DNA of 39,483 bases. Origin: an uncultured Bacteroidales bacterium. Lineage in GTDB: Bacteria; Bacteroidota; Bacteroidia; Bacteroidales; Bacteroidaceae. Under the pieces are notes generated by a model. It was not told the DNA's origin and ran no database searches. It worked only from the letters and a program-made list of their open reading frames with translations. Below are positions 15,101 to 22,367 of this stretch, piece by piece. The DNA lies in contig CACWFY010000024.1 of the NCBI GenBank assembly GCA_902760345.1, positions 1-39,483 of the forward strand, read 5' to 3'. Positions within the stretch are counted from its first letter, which is position 1. Each line of letters begins with the position of its first letter. The translations under genes were made by a program, and so were the position numbers.

Positions 15101-16309
15101 ATGAAGTACACCTTATTATATTTATATATAGCAGTAGGCATGTTGGCGCTGGTATCGTGTAGCAGTGACGACACGGACGTTGCTCCAAAAGCACCTCAGA
15201 CTGTCGACGCCTCCGAAGGCGAAAACAATGGCAACGACGAGCCCGCCTCATGGCTTACCAGAGCCTATACTGCCGAAGAGATACAGTCTGTTGAAGATGC
15301 CGTTAGTGCCATCCGTGGTGCCGGCTACACCTACAGGGATAATCAGTCATACTGTGTCGGTACCGATATGGAGGTTTTTAACATGCGTAAGCTGCGCGAT
15401 ATGGAAAAGAAATACAATACCTCTTATATCGTGGACGACTACAATCCTGCCAACGAACAGAAGTTCTTCTACAGCGAGAGTGTCAAGGAGCTGAATAAAA
15501 AGTTGTCGCTGGACATCGGTATTGGCTTCGATGCAGGCGTGTTCGCCATGGATTTGGAGGTGGGCTTCAACAAGAAAAATTTCTCAACGACGAAGAACTA
15601 TTATACGTTGATGCGCATGAAGCAGAGCTATTTCACGCGCGAACTCAACTACCTGAATCTTCGTGAACAGGTTGCCAACGCCATTGCCGCTTCGTCGCTG
15701 AAAAGCACCTATCCCAGCGTTGATGCTGACTCACTGGCCAAGGTGGTGCCATTCTTCCGTGAGGCCTACGCTCCAGGTTTTTCCGACGTGATGCAGAGGT
15801 TTGTCCGTAAGATCCATGGCGCTACATCGGCATTTGCTGCCAGCGGTCTCTGTCGTGAGTTCATTGATGAGGTGGGCTCCGGTTTCGTAACCCGCTCCGT
15901 CTTAGGCTGTTCGCTCGACTACTACAACACAACGCGCATGGACTCTGTGTCTAATTCGCTCGACGTGTCTGTGGCTTTGGAGTTGACCGTTCGAATCAAA
16001 TTTATCTCCCTCAGTGCCGGTTTGAGTACCGAATACCATGAGGCCGCCGAAAAGTGTAGCCGCAATTCAGAGAGTCATATCACCGCCCGTGGTGGTGACG
16101 TGTCGAAGGTAACGGCATTCACCACCGGTCAGCAGGCAACGATAGACCCGACAACGCTGAAGACGTGGCAGCAGACGGTGACACCACAGGATGCAGCACT
16201 CATAGACATCCGTCTGGTGCCTATTTATGAGGTCATATACGATGCCAAGACGCGAACCATCCTAAAGAACTATATGGAGAAATCATTACGTAACTTTGAA
16301 GATGAGTGA
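15101..16309 (+). CDS. MACPF-domain lipoprotein 4 (degenerate signature)
   Basis: This 402-aa lipoprotein (Cys20 in ALVSC, then SSDDTDV) has the paralogue landmarks GYTYRD (75-80), MEVFNMRKLRDMEKKYN, RGGD (330-333) and LVPIYEVI. The MACPF signature is GSGF (259-262). Clear alternating-hydrophobicity strands occur at about 134-156 (KLSLDIGIGFDAGVFAMDLE) and 287-309 (LDVSVALELTVRIKFISLSA), good candidates for membrane-inserting hairpins. The start is ATG 15101, which gives a canonical signal peptide; an in-frame TTG at 15089 is rejected. It lacks a BACON domain and resembles gene 3 most in layout. It is an operon member with 16 nt before it and 40 nt after. Confidence 0.8.
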   Translation: MKYTLLYLYIAVGMLALVSCSSDDTDVAPKAPQTVDASEGENNGNDEPASWLTRAYTAEEIQSVEDAVSAIRGAGYTYRDNQSYCVGTDMEVFNMRKLRDMEKKYNTSYIVDDYNPANEQKFFYSESVKELNKKLSLDIGIGFDAGVFAMDLEVGFNKKNFSTTKNYYTLMRMKQSYFTRELNYLNLREQVANAIAASSLKSTYPSVDADSLAKVVPFFREAYAPGFSDVMQRFVRKIHGATSAFAASGLCREFIDEVGSGFVTRSVLGCSLDYYNTTRMDSVSNSLDVSVALELTVRIKFISLSAGLSTEYHEAAEKCSRNSESHITARGGDVSKVTAFTTGQQATIDPTTLKTWQQTVTPQDAALIDIRLVPIYEVIYDAKTRTILKNYMEKSLRNFEDE

Positions 16310-16349
16310 GATGAATACATACAAATATATCTGTCGCGGAGGAAATAGC

Positions 16350-18569
16350 ATGAGCATGGCTATGAAGGGCGTGCTGGGCATAGCAGTCTTTCTGGCTTCT
16401 TGGTGCTTTGTTTCCTGCTCCGACGACATGCTTACAGACGAAGAGGTGACCACCAACGCCCCTCTGTCCAGAAGAGCTTTTTCAGACGATCAGATCAAGG
16501 TGCAGCGCTTGGGGTATGCCTACAATGCCGCTGGCAATGTGATGGACGACAGTAGTTTCACTGCCAGCCCCATCATCAATATGGACCGTCTCAAGGCTGC
16601 CGAGGCAAAGTATGGACTCATCATCAGCTCAGAGCGTCGCCACTATACGTCCCTGGACATCTTCAGCGGTAACACGCTTCAGGAAGTGGGCCATTCGGAG
16701 ACGAAGTACACCGTTGACGACATTGGCGTGGCCGGTTGTGGTGTTTACTTCCGCAAAAACAGTATTTTCTCCGAAACCAGGTTTACAAGTAGCTATAAGG
16801 CGCACATGTTCGTCAAGCACATCATGGCGACCATGACTATTGATGTCGGCATGCTGCACTGTATGGCGCTGGATAGTCTGGACAAGGCTGACAACGTGCT
16901 CGAGACAGACTTTCGCCAGGCCGTCAAGGAACTGGTTCAGGTGGGAGAGGCGAGTGTCGATACCACCAAAGCGACCGAGTTCTCCGAGAAGTACGGCACG
17001 CACCTCGTGGTGTCTTCCAATCTCGGTGGCATGATAGAGTTGCAGATGCAAATCAACCGTGACTCCTGCGTAGATAAGGAATACACTACTCAGCAAGTGA
17101 TTGAGGACGTCGTAGGCCAGCAGGTTGTCAAGACCAGCAAGCCTATGAACCTCAAAGAAACGGTGCGCAAAAATACCGTTGAGTATGAAGGAGCAATCAA
17201 TGTCAAGGGCGGTACGCAAGAACACTGCGACGCGCTTCACAGGACTTTCGACCATAAGGATGCCGTTGCTAAGAAAATTGGCGATGCCGACTATTCCAGT
17301 TGGGCCAGCAATATCAGCATCGAGCCCGATTCTTATAATGCCGCCTTCGTCAGCGGACGTTTCCTGCCCTATTATCAGCTATTCGAAGACTCCATCACCC
17401 GCAAGGTCTTGCGCAAAGTCTATGAGTTGTACCTGAAGAAAGAGGCCCCGACAAAGGAACAATACGAGCCTGTCTACGGCGTCATGCCGGTGGAGGGCAA
17501 TTACGGTCCCGACGTGCGGGTAGCGACGGTAGACAACAACAAGGCATGCATCATCTGTGAGGAATACGTTCCCTCCATCCGAAGCGACAAACCCTGCGTG
17601 GTAGCTTATCCGCTCATCCGTGGCAAGGATGATAAATCACGTCCGTTCTTTTATACCGGTCTGTTCGTAGGCGACGAGAGCCATCGTCCCGGACGTGTCA
17701 TCTGGCAGGGTAGCGCATCGACGTACATCCCCTCCGACAGCATCTTCGCTGAGAGCCCAAGTACTGCTATCAGTGAACTCTTCGACCCAAACACCCATGC
17801 CCTGAAGAACGTGTATATCTATTGGAATGCCGTTCACGCACTTCCTTGTCCCACGAAAAGGGATGAAGAGCCTAAGAACTATACAACCACCGTATTCAGT
17901 ATAAATCCGGCATCCCTTGCCGAGTCGACGACTTTTGCCAAGGTGGCCAGCACCTTCTGGTCGACACGTCCGGTGGTGCCGAAAACCGACAGCCTTAAGG
18001 CTTACTGGGATGGTGACAGCAGATTCCCGGAATTTGCAAAGATAAGAAATAAGACGAATGACGGGGTGTTGTATAAGACCGATAACTACTGCTACAGTCT
18101 GTTGGATGGCGGCGACAACATCAAACGTGCCACACAGCCTGACGATGACCCCGACGCCACCAAAAGGTGGATTGAAGCTGTGAGCCGGTCGATGAAGGCC
18201 ATTGGTCTGAATGACTATCTGCCCAGTGTTGAGCAGTCAAAGAGTATCACCCGCATGTTGGGCAACCGCATGAGCCTGTTCTACAACCGCTTATCCAATG
18301 GTCGTAATATGCTCGGACTGGACTGGCCCACCGGTTACTGGGTCATCTCCGACCCCTCACAGCAGACGATGGCTATCGTTCCTGAACAGAACGATGGCCA
18401 GGGAATACCGATAGTAACCAACGACGAAGGGGAGGCGCGCATCCTGCGTCTGAGTGGTTCGGGAACCGACCTGCTGCTCGATTATCCGGAGTATGTCAAG
18501 GCATTTAACTACTCTGACCAGGTGTTCTTCAAGTTCTTCCCGATTTTTATTACGATAGACAATTTTTGA
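16350..18569 (+). CDS. Long MACPF-domain lipoprotein 5 with unknown C-terminal extension
   Basis: This 739-aa lipoprotein (Cys23 in CFVSC, then SDDMLTDEE) has a canonical MACPF signature YGTHLV (215-220) with GYAY (55-58) and a KGGT motif (286-289) replacing RGGD. The MACPF part ends near residue 370. About 370 residues of unrecognised sequence follow, including VAYPLIRGKDD and YIPSDS. In other MACPF toxins the C-terminal domain binds the target, so this may be the receptor-binding region. The start at 16350 is chosen because GGAGGAAA lies just upstream and it gives a normal signal peptide. The frame is open to 16296, overlapping gene 4, and an ATG at 16311 is an alternative. The stop overlaps nothing; gene 6 starts 5 nt later. 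Confidence 0.82.
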   Translation: MSMAMKGVLGIAVFLASWCFVSCSDDMLTDEEVTTNAPLSRRAFSDDQIKVQRLGYAYNAAGNVMDDSSFTASPIINMDRLKAAEAKYGLIISSERRHYTSLDIFSGNTLQEVGHSETKYTVDDIGVAGCGVYFRKNSIFSETRFTSSYKAHMFVKHIMATMTIDVGMLHCMALDSLDKADNVLETDFRQAVKELVQVGEASVDTTKATEFSEKYGTHLVVSSNLGGMIELQMQINRDSCVDKEYTTQQVIEDVVGQQVVKTSKPMNLKETVRKNTVEYEGAINVKGGTQEHCDALHRTFDHKDAVAKKIGDADYSSWASNISIEPDSYNAAFVSGRFLPYYQLFEDSITRKVLRKVYELYLKKEAPTKEQYEPVYGVMPVEGNYGPDVRVATVDNNKACIICEEYVPSIRSDKPCVVAYPLIRGKDDKSRPFFYTGLFVGDESHRPGRVIWQGSASTYIPSDSIFAESPSTAISELFDPNTHALKNVYIYWNAVHALPCPTKRDEEPKNYTTTVFSINPASLAESTTFAKVASTFWSTRPVVPKTDSLKAYWDGDSRFPEFAKIRNKTNDGVLYKTDNYCYSLLDGGDNIKRATQPDDDPDATKRWIEAVSRSMKAIGLNDYLPSVEQSKSITRMLGNRMSLFYNRLSNGRNMLGLDWPTGYWVISDPSQQTMAIVPEQNDGQGIPIVTNDEGEARILRLSGSGTDLLLDYPEYVKAFNYSDQVFFKFFPIFITIDNF

Positions 18570-18574
18570 GCGTT

Positions 18575-20521
18575 ATGAATAAGAATAAGGCAATACTATA
18601 CTTCTCGCTATTCGCCCTCGGGGCCTCTATGGTTACCTCCTGTACACGTGAGGACGACCTTCAAACGGTTATGGAGGAATACGACCCTGAGAATGCTAAC
18701 GGCACCTACTCGGAAGCCCACTGGAGGCGAGTGCATGCGGCCCAGCGCCAGGCATATATCGGTGATTTGTATCGCAGCTATGGTGTGGGTTATGGCTATA
18801 ACGGCACCGGAAAGTACAGCGACTACGACGAGGTTCGCGACCGTGTCATCGACCTGAGTTATATCCAGCAGTATGATGCACAGCACGGCTCCGCAACTAT
18901 CATCGATGATGTCTCGCCGTCATCTTTCCATCATGTCTATAGCGGCACCGATGCTATCACCATCTGCGAGAAGCTTACCCGCCAGTCGTCGGTGAAGACG
19001 GACCTGCTCCTCTTCCAGTCTGAGGTCAAGACCACCTTCAACAAGACCGATATGACGAGCAACGAGTATGCCTTCTGCACCATTTACGATGGTCTGACTG
19101 TGGCTTCACGCCATCTGGAGACTTATGACCTCTATCATATCGCCCGCGAGCACCCCGAAGCACTCTCTCCGGGATTCACCCGCTACGTAAGTATGGCGTC
19201 AAAGGCTATTAATAAGGGCAACAACACGGAGGCCATGCGCATCATTGAGAATATGTTCCAGACCTATGGCACCCATATTATCTACCATGCCAAGTTGGGT
19301 GGCAAGCTGAAGTTCAGCACCACGATGAACCGACATGTGGTAGACTCTCGCAACACGGTTGACGAGCAAGCCAGCGCATCGTTCCTCTACAGCATCGGAA
19401 CCACCGAAGGCACCGAGAAGCAAAACTGGGTGGTGAACACACAGGAAGACCGTGAGACCCACATCGAGGCTCTCGGCGGCAATAGTGCCTACGCTCTGGA
19501 GCTGGCGGGTATGCATGAGAGTAGTAACATGGCGAAGAAGAACGAGGTGTTGGACAAGTGGTTCAAGTCGATCAAGTTCGACCCCAATGCCGATAAGGAC
19601 GAGAATAACGTGGAGCTTATCGACATCAAGGTAGCCCCCATCTCCGATCTTATTTCTGACCCTCAGGTGGCTGCCCTCTACGCCCTGATGACAGGTAAGC
19701 AAATCGCTTATGAGACCAGTGTCATGCCGCGCGCAAGGAGTCAGGTATATGCCAAGATTCCTACTTCTACGCTCAGAATCGCTGACCGTTCCACCACCAA
19801 TCAGGTTGTTGTGAATAACGAGATTATCGGCGAGGTGCTCAACGAGTATGTTCACAATGTGGAATATACGGTGTTCTATCCAACCTTAGGTGGCAAGCTG
19901 GCTCGTGAGGGTCTTGGCCGCCGCTGCAGCGACGACAGTCTGTTCACCATCACGTGGCAGTATCTCAAAGGCGCAGAGGACCAGGCAAAGGCTTACGTCA
20001 CGCCGCTTGTACGAGGCAACTATGATGACAACATCTATTATAACAACGGTGACATCGACATTGCTCCCTCCGATAGCATCAAGGCTTACACTTCCAACAT
20101 CGCTGTCAATAGGGGTACCCTTTATATGTGGAACGACACCTGCGTGGCCAACATGAAGATTGGTCCCTACTACCTGCATCAGGGAGTGATGGCTAATACC
20201 AGCTCAGATAAAACGGCCATGAACACCATTCGTACCTTACTCAAGGATGTTCCAGTGGGCTATGATGTGGCCAACACGACGAAGCTCAACAGCATTATAC
20301 ATTTTATGTATAAGTCTGGTGAGGTTTTTGGTCCAAATCGCATCAATCAGAACGACGTTCCGTCCTTCTTCAGTTATAAGCGATTTATCATGTTAGATGA
20401 CACTAAGAACCAATATGGTATTTTCAAACTTGAGCCTGGCAAGGACTATGTCACTCCGATGGAGTTAGAGACCATCGGTCAGGCGTTGCTCATACGCAAA
20501 CAGGATTTCGAATTTAAGTAG
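18575..20521 (+). CDS. Long MACPF-domain lipoprotein 6 with unknown C-terminal extension
   Basis: This 648-aa lipoprotein (Cys23 in MVTSC, then TREDDLQ) has an intact signature YGTHII (231-236, in MFQTYGTHIIYHAKLGGKLK), GYGYNGTG (72-79) and a GGN motif (301-303) at the RGGD position, followed by VAPISDLI. The final 270 residues (about 380-648) are an unrecognised extension. They share with gene 5 a recurrent SDSI pattern and a similar YVTPLVRGNYDD/YPLIRGKDD segment, so the two tails may be homologous. The start at ATG 18575 gives a proper signal peptide; an upstream in-frame TTG overlaps the preceding stop. It is the last of the six MACPF genes. The secreted CxxC/GLUG proteins follow. Confidence 0.82.
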   Translation: MNKNKAILYFSLFALGASMVTSCTREDDLQTVMEEYDPENANGTYSEAHWRRVHAAQRQAYIGDLYRSYGVGYGYNGTGKYSDYDEVRDRVIDLSYIQQYDAQHGSATIIDDVSPSSFHHVYSGTDAITICEKLTRQSSVKTDLLLFQSEVKTTFNKTDMTSNEYAFCTIYDGLTVASRHLETYDLYHIAREHPEALSPGFTRYVSMASKAINKGNNTEAMRIIENMFQTYGTHIIYHAKLGGKLKFSTTMNRHVVDSRNTVDEQASASFLYSIGTTEGTEKQNWVVNTQEDRETHIEALGGNSAYALELAGMHESSNMAKKNEVLDKWFKSIKFDPNADKDENNVELIDIKVAPISDLISDPQVAALYALMTGKQIAYETSVMPRARSQVYAKIPTSTLRIADRSTTNQVVVNNEIIGEVLNEYVHNVEYTVFYPTLGGKLAREGLGRRCSDDSLFTITWQYLKGAEDQAKAYVTPLVRGNYDDNIYYNNGDIDIAPSDSIKAYTSNIAVNRGTLYMWNDTCVANMKIGPYYLHQGVMANTSSDKTAMNTIRTLLKDVPVGYDVANTTKLNSIIHFMYKSGEVFGPNRINQNDVPSFFSYKRFIMLDDTKNQYGIFKLEPGKDYVTPMELETIGQALLIRKQDFEFK

Positions 20522-20523
20522 AT

Positions 20524-20568
20524 GAAACTTGGAACTTGGAACTTGAAACATGAAACTAGAAATATGAA
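20524..20568 (+). repeat. Heptamer array running into a start codon
   Basis: Six 7-mers (GAAACTT, GGAACTT, GGAACTT, GAAACAT, GAAACTA, GAAATAT) fill the whole gap between MACPF gene 6 and the next ATG (20564), which lies within the last unit. Copy-number change would alter the leader length. Confidence 0.85.
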
Positions 20569-22330
20569 ACAAATACTATTCACGATTCTCTTTTCACTAT
20601 CTACTGCCGCAGCCATGGCACAGGGCTTTGTATCGGAGATCAAAGTCGTTGCTGTTCAGGACAAGGACAGTCTTGCCCCCCAGGCCGTAGGCTATAGTGG
20701 CACAGGTAACTACGATTTGGATTTCCGTAAGGGACGTGGCGGTGGCTACGTGTTTACCGTCTTCAAGAACACTACAGACCCGAATGGATACATCACCGAC
20801 GTGAAAGTCCTGAAGAGGGATGACTATGGTCATGCTTTTAATGAGGGTGGAAAGGCTTACATGCCGGCACCCTTCTATCAGGCAAAATCACGTAAGGATG
20901 TTGATTACCGCGGTGGACTTAACGGCCGTAACTATGAAATTTATGGTGGAGCATACCCTAAACAGGACCATGTCTATTTTTCCCGTAGCGGCAACAAGGA
21001 TTTTAACCAGCGAGTGCTCCAGTCGGCTGAAGTCAAGACCAGCAAGCCAACGGCGGGTAAGAACCAGACCATTAGCGGTGGTCATGCCGGTGGTGGACGC
21101 TACTTCCTCTTTACCTGGCATACGCACAAATCCCAATATCGTAAATTGCCTTCTGAGAGCATTGAAGACCACGAGCACTATTGCAATCTCGACGGATGCA
21201 AACTCACGGTGCAAGAGCCCCATCGTTTCCCGCAGATATACGGCAATGATTTATGGATGCAGTTCACCGAGAAAGAAAAAAAGTATGATCGCGATTCGGT
21301 GCACTACAAGAAATGTATGGATTGTGGACAAGTGGTCGTAGAGAAGCATAATTTCTCGACCTGTTCCTCTGACTGGAAAGAACACAACCAACGCTGTCTG
21401 GTGTGTGACTATGTCATTACGGCGGAGCACAAAGATTTTGGTAAGCAGAAGCTGCCCGTTGACGAATATCATCACCTGATATATTGTCCTTGCGGATTCC
21501 TCCACAAACTACCCCATTCGCTGGAACGTCGCAGAGAAGTGAGAACAGACTGCGAACACACCCTTGTGAAATATACCTGCGGCCAGTGCTTCCATGAGGT
21601 GTATTTCGAGGAGGCAGGCATAGGCCATGACTTCGACGCTAACGGTTTTTGTACCCGCAAGGGCTGTCTGCATCCCTACCAGCGTCCTGCCGTGGAGTAT
21701 CCCAATGGCAGTAGCGACAGTACCTATGTCGTCAAGTCCTTCGGCAACCTCTACTGGATGGCCGACTATGTCAACAACCGCCGTCCCAAGACTCATTTCC
21801 GGCTTGACAACGATCTGATAGCCGACAGTCTGATGCGATTGCCGTGGTATCCTATCGGCGATACTGACAGCACGGCATTCCAGGGGACTTTCGACGGTAA
21901 AGGTTACGCCATCACCATGCTCCAGACGGAAGAACCCGTAGCTGGCTGCAGCCCTCGTGGACTCTTCGGAACCATTGGCAACGAGGGCGTCGTGAAGAAT
22001 GTCGGCATTGCAGCATGCAATATGCGCGGCTGGGACAATATCGGAGCCATAGCCGGTGTCAACAACGGAACCATTGACAGTTGCCACGTGGTGTTCTCTA
22101 TGATGGAAACGATAGGTACGGGCAAAAACCTCGGCGGTATATGTGGACTTAACAAGGGCACTATCTCCAAGTGTATTACAGAAGGCAACGTATGGGTTGG
22201 CGGTGTGCGCGACTATGCCGGTGGCATCTGTGGAACCAACGAAGGAGGAACGCTGTCGGGCAATACTACTGCAGCCATCTGTGGCAGCGGGTCTGATGCC
22301 ACGTTGCCGGAAGCCGCATCCGAACAGTAA
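20564..22330 (+). CDS. Secreted CxxC/GLUG protein with possible MABP-like N-terminal domain
   Basis: This 588-aa protein has a cleavable signal peptide (to about AMAQ, residue 21). Residues 22-170 contain YDLDFRKGRGGGYVFTVFKN and YITDVKVLKRD. This pattern resembles the DLNKG/ITDI layout of MABP-type beta-prism domains, which are known partners of some MACPF toxins (tentative). The middle (about 207-368) has seven Cys pairs or near-pairs (C251/C254, C278/C281, C339/C342, C363/C368 among them) like tandem zinc-ribbon modules, ending in HDFDANGFCTRKGC. The C-terminal 120 residues carry GLUG repeats (GGICGLNKGTISKC, GGICGTNEGG). Unlike its three downstream neighbours it has no C-terminal sorting tail. 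Start ATG 20564 is chosen over 20522, which lies in the heptamer array. Confidence 0.75.
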   Translation: MKQILFTILFSLSTAAAMAQGFVSEIKVVAVQDKDSLAPQAVGYSGTGNYDLDFRKGRGGGYVFTVFKNTTDPNGYITDVKVLKRDDYGHAFNEGGKAYMPAPFYQAKSRKDVDYRGGLNGRNYEIYGGAYPKQDHVYFSRSGNKDFNQRVLQSAEVKTSKPTAGKNQTISGGHAGGGRYFLFTWHTHKSQYRKLPSESIEDHEHYCNLDGCKLTVQEPHRFPQIYGNDLWMQFTEKEKKYDRDSVHYKKCMDCGQVVVEKHNFSTCSSDWKEHNQRCLVCDYVITAEHKDFGKQKLPVDEYHHLIYCPCGFLHKLPHSLERRREVRTDCEHTLVKYTCGQCFHEVYFEEAGIGHDFDANGFCTRKGCLHPYQRPAVEYPNGSSDSTYVVKSFGNLYWMADYVNNRRPKTHFRLDNDLIADSLMRLPWYPIGDTDSTAFQGTFDGKGYAITMLQTEEPVAGCSPRGLFGTIGNEGVVKNVGIAACNMRGWDNIGAIAGVNNGTIDSCHVVFSMMETIGTGKNLGGICGLNKGTISKCITEGNVWVGGVRDYAGGICGTNEGGTLSGNTTAAICGSGSDATLPEAASEQ

Positions 22331-22365
22331 TTAAGAGTTAAGAATTAAGAGTTAAGATTTGAAAG
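22331..22365 (+). repeat. Heptamer array (TTAAGAG-like, 5 copies) in operon gap
   Basis: TTAAGAG, TTAAGAA, TTAAGAG, TTAAGAT and TTGAAAG start immediately after the preceding stop codon and end 2 nt before the next ATG (22368), so the gap consists of the array. Confidence 0.85.
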
Positions 22366-22367
22366 AT

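Noticed and set aside
16296-16349. Upstream start for MACPF gene 5 that would overlap gene 4
   Set aside because: It would add about 18 polar residues before the signal peptide. ATG 16350 has GGAGGAAA upstream and gives a normal lipoprotein signal, although ATG 16311 remains possible.
20524-22365. Tandem arrays considered as CRISPR or phage attachment sites
   Set aside because: Units are 7-9 nt, contiguous and without unique spacers. No cas genes or integrase are present.
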